This document shows positions 40,382 through 49,404 of a DNA stretch of 49,404 nt, in pieces. The notes under the pieces were generated by a model. The model was given only the letters and a program-made list of their open reading frames with translations, did not search any database and had not been told where the DNA came from. Origin of the DNA: Silvimonas sp. JCM 19000. Its GTDB lineage: Bacteria > Pseudomonadota > Gammaproteobacteria > Burkholderiales > Chitinibacteraceae. Numbering within the stretch: position 1 is the stretch's first letter; every line of letters begins with the position of its first letter. The DNA lies in contig BBFD01000002.1 of NCBI GenBank assembly GCA_001313065.1, positions 1 through 49,404 on the forward strand. The letters are read 5' to 3'. The position numbers and the translations under genes were made by a program.

Positions 40382-41632
40382 CTAATGCTGTACTTGCACC
40401 ATGTGTTCCGGCACATGCTTGTATTTGAAACCAAGTGCAAACACGATCGCCAGCAGCAAGGCATAGCCGGCAAAGATCAGCCAGATGCTGTGCCAGTCGC
40501 GCACGCCGCTCACGGTGTAATGATCGACGATGGCGCCGCTGGCCCTGGCGCCGACAAAGGCGCCCAGCCCGTTAACGATGGTCATGAACAAGCCTTGGGC
40601 ACTGGCGCGTATGGTCGGGCTGACTTCTTTCTCGATATAGATCGAGCCCGAGATGTTAAAGAAATCGAAGGCGCAGCCGTACACCACCATCGACAGCAAC
40701 AACCACACCATGCCCAGTGGTGAGGGGTTGCCGATGGCAAAGAAGCCAAAGCGCAAAGCCCACGCCAGCATGCTGACCACCATCACCGTCTTGATGCCAA
40801 AGCGCCGCAGCATGTAGGGAATGGCCATGATGAAAAAAGATTTCGGAAATCTGCGACATCGACAGCAGCATGGACGGGTATTGCACCACCACGCTATCGG
40901 CGTACTGCGGCTGGTTGGCAAAGTCGTGCAGGAAGGGATTGCCAAAGGTATTGGTCACCTGCAGCACTACGCCCAGCAGCATGGCAAACAAAAAAAAGAA
41001 CAACGCCATTTGCGGTCGCTTGAACAATACAAACGCATCCAGCCCAAAGCGGCTGGCCAGGCTTTGATTGGCGCCGCGTTCGGCGGTGGGCACCGTGGGC
41101 AAGGTCAGCGCATAAGCCGCCAGCAATAACGAGGCGCCACCGGCGATATAAAGCTGCACATTGCTCAGCTCAAAATGCAGCAAGCTGATCGCCCACATCG
41201 CCACGATAAAGCCGGCGGTGCCAAACACACGAATGCGTGGAAAATTCGCCACCGTATCCAGCCCGGCCTTGCCGAGGCAGAAGTAGGTGATGGTGTTGGA
41301 CAGTGCCATGGTGGGCATGAACATCATCATATTGATCAGCATCACCCAGAACATCACGCTCGGCTGCTGAACCTGTGCGGCATAAAACAGCGCCAGGCCG
41401 CTGATGGTATGGCATAGCGCGTACAGCCGGTTGGCGGGCACCCATTTGTCCGCCACGATGCCCAGCAGGCCCGGCATGATGATGGCGGCCAGGCCTTTGG
41501 TGCTGTAAACCTCGCCCACTTGCATGCCGGTAAAACCGAGGGTGCGGATCATATAGCGCCAAACGTGACCACCCAGGCGCCCCAGATAAAGTACTGCAGA
41601 AACGAAAGAACTTTGAGCCGGTTTTTTTTCAT
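40382..41632 (-). CDS. Nucleoside:H+ symporter, NupG/XapB family
   Basis: About 415 residues, 12 transmembrane segments. The whole sequence follows E. coli Nup[61 protein letters not shown] and [20 protein letters not shown]. It imports nucleosides with protons. Breaks are at about 41553 (TTTGGCGCTATATG, one base lost) and A6 40833-40838. Its ATG overlaps the stop of the EamA gene upstream as ATGA, so the two are coupled. A Tsx-like porin gene lies in the same string. Confidence 0.88.
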
Positions 41633-42518
41633 GATGATTTTCCGTTTTTTTTGCGCGCAGGCAGGCCGGCGAGAGTAATGCCCGCCAGAATGGCGGCCAC
41701 GCCGCCCAGCTGCAGCGCGCTGATGGGGAGTTTCAGAACCAGGACGGAGAGCAATATCGTGATGGGCAGTTGCATGGCACTAAGTACTGAGGCCAGGCCG
41801 GTGCTGATCAGCGGGGCACCCAGCGAAAACATCAGCACGCTGAACACCGAGCCAAAGAAGGCAAGGAACAAGCCATAAGTACTGAGCACCTGCCACAGGC
41901 TGCCGGCATGCAACAAAAAAAGGTGGGCGGCACGATCAGCGCCGCGAACAGGGCGCCGCCGCTCACCATCAACGCTGCACGCAGCATGGGGTCAAGTTGC
42001 AGGCCGATGCGGCCGCTGGCAAAAATCCGCAGGGTGTTGGATAGCGCAGCCGCCAGTCCGAGCGCGGTGCCGGTCCAGTTAAGTCCATCCAGTCCCAGCA
42101 CCGGCAAGTTCACCGCCAGTGCGCTTCCGACCAGGATGATCGCCACCGCCAGCAAGCGCGCCAGCGACGGCCATTGCCGCCGCAACACGCCGTCCAGCAC
42201 GATGCCCATCCAGGTAAATTGCAGGAACAGCACCACGGCCAGCGCGGGCGACACAAACTGCAGCGTCGCGTAATACAGCAAGGTGGTTGCGCCCGTCGTA
42301 ATCCCTGCCAGCAAGGTCGGCAGCGCCGTGCGCAAAGTTGGCGCGCGCCAGCAGCGGCGCCGCGCCCCTACCACCAGCCAGAGCAACAGCGCCCCCACCA
42401 CTAACTGGCTGCCGATCACATCGTTCAGGTTCAGGCCCGCCCGATATGCCAGCGCCACCACGGTGGATAACACGCCATAGCTACAAGCCCCCAGAAACAC
42501 CAGAATGCCACCCTTCAT
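41629..42518 (-). CDS. EamA/DMT-family inner-membrane transporter
   Basis: About 295 residues with ten hydrophobic segments in two EamA repeats (MKGGILVFLGACSYGVLSTV at the start; STYGLFLAFFGSVFSVLMFS in the second repeat). A7 at 41915-41921 breaks the frame; repair gives VPPTFLLHAGSLWQ. Such proteins export or import metabolites; the substrate is unknown. Its stop overlaps the NupG-like start (ATGA) and it begins 31 bases after the Tsx-like gene, so a nucleoside or nucleobase role is possible by association. Confidence 0.83.
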
Positions 42519-42549
42519 ACGTCATCCGTCCTGTTGTGCCCGATGGCGC

Positions 42550-43290
42550 TTAGAAGTTGTATTTGACGGTGGCGATGTAGCCATCGGTAAGGCCGGGCTG
42601 GCCCAGCGTGTTCCAGGCGTAGCGGTACTGAATGCCGGTCGACCATGCTGGCGCGGCTGCAGGCAACCACCACAGCGCCAGCGTGCCGTTGAGGCTCTCT
42701 CGATCAGCGCCGCGCGGCACATAGCTGGTTTTGCGGGCGAAGTCGTATTCGTTCCAGTTGGTGACGCGCCAGTTCTGGCCCAGCAGGTTAAATTTCTTGC
42801 CCGCAGACCAGCCAGTTGATAGCCATTCCAGCCGGCAAATTCAACCCGGGCCGCGCTCACGCTTTTATTGGTGTAAAGCGCGCCGATAAAGGGGGCAAAC
42901 CAGGCGTCGGCGATAAAGAAGTTGGTGCTGAAACCGGTCACCAGGTTGACCTCATGAAAGCCCTTGGCCACACCCGGCTTGGCCTGGATAAACAAAGCCG
43001 GGCCCTTGCTGCCGTCTTTGCTCAGGTAATAACGAAACTGGCCTTTGGCGAAAAAACGAGTATTTGTCGGAATCGTTATTAAAATGCTCAAAATCGACGA
43101 AGCCATATAATTCGCCCCAATCGTAATTGCTGGCGCCTTCTAATTCGATATAGGCGTTGTTGGCGCGTTTGGCCTTGTTGTGATTCCAGTCCAGATAATT
43201 CAGGCTCACATCGCCAAACCCGCTTTTATATTCAGCCTGCGCTGCAGCCGCGGCCCATAGCATTGCACCTGCGATGATCAGATAACGCAT
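42550..43290 (-). CDS. Tsx/OmpK-like outer-membrane nucleoside channel
   Basis: 246 residues. A signal peptide (MRYLIIAGAMLWAAAAAQA) precedes EYKSGFGDVSLNYLDWNHN, and the protein ends in the aromatic porin signature VKYNF. Alternating strands such as GELYGFVDFEHFNN and WRVTNWNEYDF indicate a 12-strand barrel of the nucleoside-specific channel family. Breaks are at A6 43051-43056 and a lost base near 42813. The start at 43290 has GGGAG in front; the ATG at 43302 is less likely. It would admit nucleosides to the periplasm for the NupG-like symporter. Confidence 0.85.
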
Positions 43291-43708
43291 ATTGACTCCC
43301 ACATGGTTGGTTTTTTTTGTTTGCGGCGCTGAGATTCAATCAAACAGTGGGGATATGAATGCGCTGAGCGCGCTTGCCTGTATCGGGCTTATCTATCGCT
43401 ATTAGCGATGCTGAATGCTAATGTCGGATTTATAGCGGGTCCAATACTGGAATAGGCTCTATTTAATAACGGGTGCGAATAGATCAATGCCGGGATTTTT
43501 TGTGGAATAAGAAATTTCGCATAAATTTTTTGCAAGAAGGCTGTCTGGCGCTGACGGGGCAGGAAGAGCGAATGCGGCTTTTATAAGTTAGCCGTTAACT
43601 TGTAAAGAATGATTGGATGGCGCTTATCCACGCACCGGAGCAATAGATAGACCGCAACATGGCACAAAATGGCCGGATGAAGTTCGCCATGCCCGCAGGT
43701 GCCTGGGC
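43291..43708. promoter_or_regulatory. Gene-free upstream region of the nucleoside operon
   Basis: No recognisable gene in about 420 bases. The region is richer in A/T than the surroundings. It contains a palindrome ATCGCT-ATT-AGCGAT at 43395-43409, which is a candidate operator for the minus-strand operon, and many TAAT-like hexamers. I could not match it to a known CytR, DeoR or PurR consensus. Confidence 0.4.
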
Positions 43709-43735
43709 AAAAAAAACCCGGCTAATGCCGGGTTT
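43709..43735 (-). terminator. Terminator of the threonine operon
   Basis: AAACCCGGC (43714-43722) pairs with GCCGGGTTT (43727-43735), loop TAAT; on the minus strand a run of T follows. It lies 24 bases beyond the thrC stop. Confidence 0.88.
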
Positions 43736-43758
43736 CTTGATCTGCCATCGTGCCAACC

Positions 43759-45171
43759 TTAGCGCACGCGTTCCGCCACATAGCGCTTTAACACTTCGGC
43801 ATCCGCTTCCATTACATCAAAGCGTTGCGGCAGTTGTTCCAGATCGGCCAGGCCAGCGGGTGGCACGGGTTTCTGGCCCAGCGCTTCGAGCATGGTGGCT
43901 TCGAACTTGGCGGGCAGGGCGGTTTCCATGATGACGACCTTAACGCCCGCCTCGCGATGTGCTTGGCGGCGTGGTAGCCGTCGGCGGTGTGCGGGTCGAC
44001 TTGCACGCCGTATTTGCTGAACACTTCGCGGATATTGGCGATGCGATCGGCGTGCGTGCTTTTCTCGGAGCGGAAACCGAATTCGTCGCGCAGGCGGGCG
44101 AAATCGGCGGCTGCCAGATCAAAGCCTTTTTTTTCTTTTTTTTCCACCGTATGCCACAGCGCCGCCAGTTTGGCCCCGTCGCGGCCGGTCAGGTCAAACA
44201 CAAAGCGTTCCAGGTTGGAGGCCTTGGAGATATCCATCGACGGGCTGGAGGTCTCGTAAGTCAGTTCCAGGGCGCGTGGATGGTAGCCGCCGGTTTTGAA
44301 GAACTCGTCCAGCACGTCGTTTTCGTTGGTGGCCACAATCAGGCGGCGGATTGGCAGACCCATCTGACGCGCGACGTGGGCGGCGCAGATATTGCCGAAG
44401 TTGCCCGAGGGCACGCAGAAATCGACTGGCTCGCCCACTTGTCCGGCCACCGCAAAATAGCCTTTGAAGTAGTAGACCACCTGCGCCACGATGCGGCCCC
44501 AGTTGATGCTGTTGACCGCGCCTATCTTGTACTGGCGTTTGAAATCAGCGTCGTTGTTGAGCGCTTTGACCATGTCCTGGCAGGCGTCGAACATCGATTT
44601 GACCGAGATATTGAAGATGTTTTCGTCTTGCAGCGAAAACATCTGTGCGCGCTGGAAGGCGCTCATTTTGCCAAAGGGCGACAGCATAAAGACGTTGACG
44701 CCTTTCTTGCCGCGCATGGCGTATTCGGCCGCACTGCCGGTGTCACCGCTGGTGGCGCCGACAATATTGATTTGCTCGCCCTGACGCGTCAGCACGTATT
44801 CAAACAGATTGCCCAGCAACTGCATGGCCATGTCTTTGAAGGCCAGCGTCGGGCCGTTGGACAATTGCTGGATAAACAGATCGTCTTCGAGTCGGGTAAC
44901 CGGCGTGATGTCGGCGTTGCCGAACGCGGCCACGGTGTAGGTCTTGTCGATCAAGGTCTTGAGATCGGCAGGCGGGATGTCGTCGACAAAGCGGCTGATC
45001 ACGGCAAAAGCCAGGTCGGTATAGCTCAGACCGGCCAAGGCGTTCAGTTCATCGGCGCTCAGGCGCGGATAGCGTCGGGCACCACCAGACCGCCATCAGG
45101 GCCAGGCCGCCCAACAGGATTTCAGAAAAACGCTTGGGCGGCATGCCGCCGCGAGTAGAGATGTAATGCAT
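43759..45171 (-). CDS. thrC: Threonine synthase
   Basis: About 470 residues. It converts O-phosphohomoserine to threonine with PLP. It opens MHYISTRGGMPPKRFSEILL; the PLP lysine lies in NGPTLAFKDMAMQLLG and the phosphate site in ATSGDTGSAAEYAM. It belongs to the long, yeast/E. coli-unlike subgroup with SPSMDISKASNLERFVFDLT. Two lost C residues near 45064 and 45095 break the N-terminus, and one near 43955 the C-terminus. Two A8 runs at 44127-44144 (minus strand) are in frame but give an unusual VEKKEKKG. Last gene of the operon. Confidence 0.92.
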
Positions 45172-45190
45172 GGCTATGTAGTTTTCCAGA

Positions 45191-45487
45191 TCAATCGGGC
45201 GCGGTGAGCTCGTAGTGTTCTACCTTCGGAAACGGATGGTAGAAACCGTGCAGCAGCGCCTTCCATTGTTGATACTGCGGCGAGCCACGAAAACCTTCGG
45301 TGTGGTCTTGCAGCGTTTGCCATCTGACCAGCAAAACATAGTGATCCGGGCGTTCCAGGCAATGTTGCAGCTCGTGGCTGATATAGCCGGGCATGCCCGC
45401 GATGATGTTTTGCGCCTGACCAAAAGCCGCTTCAAAAGCGGCGCGCTGGCCAGGACGGATATCCAGATGGGCCACTTCCAGAATCAT
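45191..45487 (-). CDS. Antibiotic biosynthesis monooxygenase (ABM) domain protein
   Basis: 98 residues, intact. Dimeric alpha-beta barrel protein: LEVAHLDIRPGQRAAFEAAF and the central YVLLVRWQTLQDHTEGF with the conserved Trp and His. Small members act as heme- or quinol-oxidising monooxygenases or have no known activity. The start overlaps the stop of the preceding gene as ATGA and the stop lies 19 bases from thrC, so it belongs to the operon. Why it lies between hom and thrC is not known. Confidence 0.85.
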   Translation of the reverse strand: MILEVAHLDIRPGQRAAFEAAFGQAQNIIAGMPGYISHELQHCLERPDHYVLLVRWQTLQDHTEGFRGSPQYQQWKALLHGFYHPFPKVEHYELTAPD

Positions 45488-45854
45488 TGCGCGGTGGCCG
45501 TATCGATTTGCTGGCCGAGGCAGCTGAAACCCGCCGCTGCGGCGCGGGCTTCCAGCACGCGCTTCAGGCCATCGTCATCGAGTTGCGCATCCGCGCCAGA
45601 GATCAGCGCATTGATGCGCTTGTCATCCTTGAGCTTGCTGCCAACGCAGCCGCAAAACGCATTGCGATCCAGCTCGATCTGCAGCTTGGCCAGCACGTCG
45701 GCCGCACCGGCAGGCAGTTCTTTTTTTTCTTGCATTGCGCCACCGCCTGGCCGCGCAGCAACTGGATATTCACCGCCCGTACGCTGGTGTTTTCGGCGTA
45801 GGCAGGGGCGGTGAGCGCAAGACTGAGCAGCGTCAGCAGCAGCGGCTTAACCAT
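45484..45854 (-). CDS. Small exported Cys-containing protein
   Basis: About 122 residues. A signal peptide (MVKPLLLTLLSLALTAPAYA) precedes ENTSVRAVNIQLLRGQAVAQ. The mature part has four Cys (QCKK, FCGCVGSKL, FSCLGQ), which could form two disulfides in the periplasm. T8 at 45721-45728 breaks the frame; repair gives CKKELPAGAADVL. I do not recognise a family. It overlaps hom by 8 bases (ATGGTTAA) and the ABM gene by 4, so it is co-translated with amino-acid biosynthesis genes although exported. Confidence 0.7.
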
Positions 45855-47166
45855 GCAGATGTTCCAGCCGCAGCTTGACCACGTGGCCGGTAATGCTGTC
45901 CAGCGCTTCGATGCGCGCCAACGCTTCATTGACGCGGCGTTCCACGGCCAGGTGGGTCAGGATGATGATGTCGGCCCGGCCATCCACCTGTTCGGCAGCG
46001 GGCTTTTGCAGCATGGAATCGACCGAGATATTGGCCTCGGCCAGGATGCGCGTCACATCGGCCAGCACGCCCGGTTTGTCATTGGCGTCCATGCGCAGGT
46101 AGTAGCAGGTTTCCACATCGTCGATCGGCAGGATAGGCAGATTGGCGATGGCGCTAGGCTGGAAGGCCAAATGCGGCACGCGGTTTTCCGGGTCGGCGGT
46201 GGCCAGACGGGTCACGTCGACCAGATCGGCGATGACGGCCGAAGCGGTCGGCTCAGCGCCCGCGCCGGGGCCGTAATACAGCGTGGCGCCAACGGCGTCG
46301 CCTTTGACCAGCACGGCGTTCATCACGCCGTCGACATTGGCGATCAGCCGTTTGCTCGGGATCAGGGTCGGTGCGACGCGCAGTTCAATGCCGTTTTCGC
46401 GGCGGCGCGTGACGCCGAGTAATTTGATGCGATAGCCGAGTTCGGATGCATATTTGATATCAAGCGCATCCAGCTTGCTGATGCCTTCCAGATACGCTTT
46501 CTCGAATTGCACCGGAATGCCGAAGGCAATCGCGCTCATGATGGTCAGCTTGTGCGCGGCATCATGGCCTTCGATATCGAAGGTCGGATCGGCTTCGGCA
46601 TAACCCAGCCGTTGCGCGTCGGCCAGCGCGGCGGCAAAGCTCATGCCCTTGTCGCGCATTTCGGTCAGGATAAAGTTGCTGGTGCCGTTGATAATGCCGG
46701 CGATCCATTCGATGCGGTTGCAGTCAGGCCTTCGCGCAAGGCCTTGATCACCGGAATACCACCGGCCACGGCGGCTTCAAACGACACCATCACGCCTTTT
46801 TTTCTTGCGCGCGGGCGAAGATTTCATTGCCGTACTCGGCAATCAGCTTTTTTTGTTGGCGGTGACCACATGCTTGCCGTTTTCGATGGCGCGCAAGACC
46901 AGATCCTTGGCGATGGTGGTGCCACCGATCAGTTCCACCACGATGTCGACATCGGGATGGTCCGCCACGGTCATCACATCGGCCACTACTTCGATATCCG
47001 GGCCACAAACGGTGCGTGCACGTTCGAGGTCACGGCTAGCCGCAATCTTGATCACAATAGGCCGGCCAGCGCGGCGGGCAATTTCTTCCGCGTTGCGTTT
47101 GAGCACGGCGGCCGTGCCACCGCCGACGGTGCCCACACCGCACAGACCCACATGAATCGCTTTCAT
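45847..47166 (-). CDS. hom: Homoserine dehydrogenase
   Basis: 438 residues after repair. It reduces aspartate semialdehyde to homoserine. The NAD(P) loop is VGLCGVGTVGGGTAAVL, the catalytic region ELIGGTTIAKDLVLRAIENG and EADPTFDIEGHDAAHKL, and a C-terminal ACT domain (YYLRMDANDKPGVLADVTRI) is present for threonine feedback. Breaks are at T7 46848-46854 and 46797-46803 (two extra each) and one lost base near 46724. The start overlaps the GNAT stop as ATGA. Confidence 0.93.
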
Positions 47167-47604
47167 TTCAGCGCCTTTTTTTAAAGTTGTACGAGGCGAT
47201 ATGCATCCCCTCGCGAAAATAGAATTTATGCGCCAATGCGCGCTGCACGCCGGAATCCAGGGCCAGCACGTCGCAGCCCTGCGTATTGGCTCGCGCTTCA
47301 AGCCAATCCAGCAGCATTTTGCCCACGCCTTTTGAGCGCTGGGCAGCATCGGTAACCAGGTCATCGACATACAGCCGACGCCTTCGTAGGTATTTTCAAT
47401 AATCCGCCACAAGGCCAGCCCGAGCACTTTGTCGTCTTTGACCACCGCAATCAGACGGCCGCCATTGGCGGCAATCTGCGCCAATCGCCCGGCATAGTCT
47501 GCGGGCAGATTGGGGCGCAATTGCACATGCACGGCTTCGGCTTGCGCCAGCCAGCGCGGTTGCACAATGCGTGCGGTGTCGTCGATCAGCTCGAGCACTT
47601 GCAT
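47163..47604 (-). CDS. GNAT-family N-acetyltransferase
   Basis: About 147 residues. The acetyl-CoA binding segment is visible after repair: YVDDLVTDAAQRSKGVGKML (R/Q-x-x-G-x-G/A type), followed by LDWLEARANTQGCDVLALDS and HKFYFREGMHIASYNFKK. Breaks are near 47367 (one base lost) and T7 47176-47182, after whose repair the stop (47163-47165) overlaps the hom start as ATGA. The start overlaps the alaA stop by one base (TGATG). The substrate is unknown; the operon suggests an amino acid or related metabolite. Confidence 0.83.
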
Positions 47605-48836
47605 CAGTCGTTTCCGTAACGCTTGCGATAGTTGCCCAGAAAGCGTTCGATGCGATCGAGCGCATCGCCCAGGTCGTCCATATTCGGCAAGAAGGTGATG
47701 CGGAAATGATCGGGATGCGGCCAGTTAAAGCCGGTGCCTTGCACCAGCAGTACTTTTTTCTTCTTGCAGCAGTTCCAGAATCAGTTGCTGGTCGTCCTTG
47801 ACCGGGTACATGGCCGGATCGAGCCGCGGAAACATATACAGCGCCGCCTTGGGCTTGGCGCACGTCACGCCGGGGATGGCATTCAGGCGCTCATAGGCCA
47901 GTTCGCGCTGCTTGTGCAGACGGCCGCCCGGCCGCACCAGATCGCCAATGCTTTGATAGCCCCCCAGCGCGGTCTGGATGGCGTATTGCGACGGCACGTT
48001 GGAGCACAGCCGCATGGTGGCCAGGATGTTCAGACCTTCGATGTAGTCTTTGGCGATTTTCTTGTTGCCCGACACCACCATCCAGCCCGCGCGATAACCG
48101 CAGGCGCGATAGTTTTTGGACAAGCCGTTGAAGGTGACAAACAGCACGTCATCGGCCAGCGAAGCAATCGAGGTATGCGTGGCGCCGTCATACAGCACCT
48201 TGTCGTAAATCTCGTCGGCGTAAATGATCAGCTTGTTCTGGCGTGCAATCTCAACGATTTCGCGCAGCAGATCGTCGGGGTAGAGCGCACCGGTGGGGTT
48301 GTTGGGGTTGATCACCACGATGGCGCGGGTGCGCGGGGTGATCTTGGCACGGATGTCGTCCAGCGATGGCAGCCAATCGTTAGACGCATCGCACAGATAA
48401 TGGCGCGGTGTGCCGCCGGCCAGGCTGACGGCGGCGGTCCAGAGCGGATAGTCCGGCATCGGCACCAGCACTTCGTCGCCATTGTTGAGCAAGCCTTGCA
48501 TGCTCATCACGATCAGTTCGGATGCGCCGTTGCCGATATAGATATCGTCCACGGTGACATCGGCAATCTTCTTTTCCTGCGTGTAATGCATGATGGCTTT
48601 ACGCGCCGGAAACAAACCCTTGCTGTCTACATAGCCGGCCGCCGCAGGCAGATTGCGGATGACGTCCTGTACAACTTCTTCTGGCGCATCAAAGCCAAAC
48701 GAGGCGAGGTTGCCGATATTGAGCTTGATGATGCGATAGCCATCTTCTTCCATCTGCCGCGCTTTTTTTCTGGCACGGGGCCACGGATTTCGTAGCAGAC
48801 GTTTAACAGCTTGTTCGACTTGAGAATGGCATCCAT
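47604..48836 (-). CDS. alaA: Alanine-type aminotransferase (AlaA family)
   Basis: 409 residues after repair (E. coli AlaA 405). Fold-type I PLP enzyme that makes alanine from pyruvate and glutamate. Motifs are KLNIGNLASFGFDAPEEVVQ, INPNNPTGALYPDDLL, IYADEIYDKVLYDGATHTSI and the PLP lysine in FNGLSKNYRACGYRAGWMV. Breaks are at T7 48763-48769 (two extra; repair gives GPVPEKARQMEEDGYRI) and T6 47754-47759 (one extra; repair gives EEKVLLVQGTGFNWPHPDHF). First gene of the operon alaA-GNAT-hom-x-ABM-thrC; AlaA-like genes upstream of hom-thrC are common in betaproteobacteria. Confidence 0.9.
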
Positions 48837-48867
48837 GCTGATCGGTATTAAGACAGGGGAACCGCCT

Positions 48868-48873
48868 ATTCTA
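48868..48873 (-). promoter_or_regulatory. Candidate -10 of the alaA-thrC operon
   Basis: TAGAAT on the minus strand, 32 bases before the alaA start. The best -35 at 17-base spacing is only CTGCAA-like, so the call is weak. Confidence 0.3.
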
Positions 48874-48954
48874 GCGAAGAAGATGCTGCGTTGCAGGGTG
48901 GTGACAGCAATTGGTGCGCGATTTATTTATTTCGTAGTTTTCAAGGTGTTACAT

Positions 48955-48982
48955 GGCCCGCCCGTGGTGCGGGGGGCGGGCC
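48955..48982 (-). terminator. GC-rich hairpin after the right-end gene
   Basis: GGCCCGCCC (48955-48963) pairs with GGGCGGGCC (48974-48982). There is no T tract on the minus strand, so it is a possible factor-assisted terminator. Confidence 0.5.
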
Positions 48983-48989
48983 GTCAGGA

Positions 48990-49404
48990 TTACTGCATCG
49001 TAATGTCGGCGTTGATTTGTTTGACGCGATTGCGCAGCGCCACGGTGTACATCAACTCATCCGCACCGTGATAGTTGGCATCAGGCACAAAATACACCGC
49101 CACCCCCTCCACCGCGCGGCCGACGCAGGCGTCGCCTTCGCCAATGACGTATTGCTCGTAATGCAGCTCAACCTTGCCGTGCATGGGCGCGCCGCGCACG
49201 GTCACTTCGGGCACTGGGCGGGCGCGGCAGTGGTTGTCCCACATGGCATGCGTGCCCAACCGCACAGTCTGGCCGTTGCTGGTGCTGCGATTGATGGCGC
49301 TGATGATGACCGGCAGTTCTGTATTGATGGGCGCTTGCGGCACCAGCGGCGCATTGCTGGCCACCATATTGGCGGTGGCGGCGGCTTGCGGGGCCGGCGC
49401 GTTT
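48990..49404 (-). CDS. C-terminal part of an unrecognised protein
   Basis: The gene runs off the right edge; at least 137 C-terminal residues are present. An Ala/Pro-rich linker (NAPAPQAAATANMVASNAP) leads into a beta-rich domain (VRLGTHAMWDNHCRARPVPE; GKVELHYEQYVIGEGDACVG; VAVYFVPDANYHGADELMYT). The last segment resembles the cadherin-like/Big-type repeats found in surface proteins (DANYHGADELMYTV). Two Cys could form a disulfide, suggesting export. No family assignment is made because the N-terminus is outside the window. Confidence 0.55.
   Translation of the reverse strand, partial: NAPAPQAAATANMVASNAPLVPQAPINTELPVIISAINRSTSNGQTVRLGTHAMWDNHCRARPVPEVTVRGAPMHGKVELHYEQYVIGEGDACVGRAVEGVAVYFVPDANYHGADELMYTVALRNRVKQINADITMQ

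Noticed and set aside
43660..43931. Small gene downstream of thrC on the plus strand
   Set aside because: It runs through the thrC terminator and into thrC antisense, with no motif.

Overview
The window looks like a betaproteobacterial chromosome, most likely Neisseriales (Chromobacteriaceae/Chitinibacteraceae-like). This is inferred from high GC, the order cysE-iscR-iscS-iscU-iscA-hscB-hscA-fdx, the alaA-hom-thrC arrangement, CysB beside a 4Fe-4S type APS reductase, and an amino-sugar kinase/GntR/ABC module typical of chitin-using members. I cannot name a species from sequence alone. No rRNA, tRNA or CRISPR array was seen.

Layout. 1-1400: a membrane acyltransferase-like protein and a basic, Ala/Lys-rich secreted protein. 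1400-5800: an accessory island with a HigB/HigA-type toxin-antitoxin pair, remnants of a tyrosine recombinase and of XRE regulators, a gene-free 0.95 kb block holding a 423-bp element bounded by 38-bp inverted repeats and two arrays of 11-bp phased repeats, and a polymorphic-toxin-like gene coupled by ATGA to a small probable immunity gene. 5890-6458: a Nudix hydrolase. 6533-17821: a complete glycogen operon on the minus strand (glgB-glgX-pgm-glgC-glgA-glgP). 17822-18516: gene-free. 18517-20596: divergent LysR regulator and quinone-oxidoreductase-like gene. 20725-29485: cysE and the isc iron-sulfur cluster operon, followed by a YbaK-type deacylase, iscX, a degenerate HD-GYP protein and a DUF2322 protein. 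29551-32243: sulfur assimilation (cysB, TauE/SafE permease, cysH). 32395-40308: amino-sugar kinase, GntR regulator and a CUT1 sugar ABC transporter with two tandem paralogous binding proteins. 40382-43290: a nucleoside module (Tsx-like porin, EamA transporter, NupG-like symporter). 43759-48836: an overlapping operon for homoserine/threonine synthesis (alaA, GNAT, hom, small secreted Cys protein, ABM monooxygenase, thrC). 48990-end: the C-terminus of an unrecognised protein.

The most important caveat is sequence quality. Almost every A/T run of 6-8 bases inside a gene breaks the frame by one or two extra bases, and many short G/C runs have lost one base. Housekeeping genes such as iscU, glgA, hom and thrC carry three to five breaks each, and in every case the neighbouring frame continues the expected family sequence. 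I treat these as assembly or basecalling errors rather than as pseudogenes or programmed frameshifts, and give coordinates for the repaired gene span. Protein lengths quoted are after this repair and match family lengths closely (for example GlgP 815, CysB 324, IscU 127 residues).
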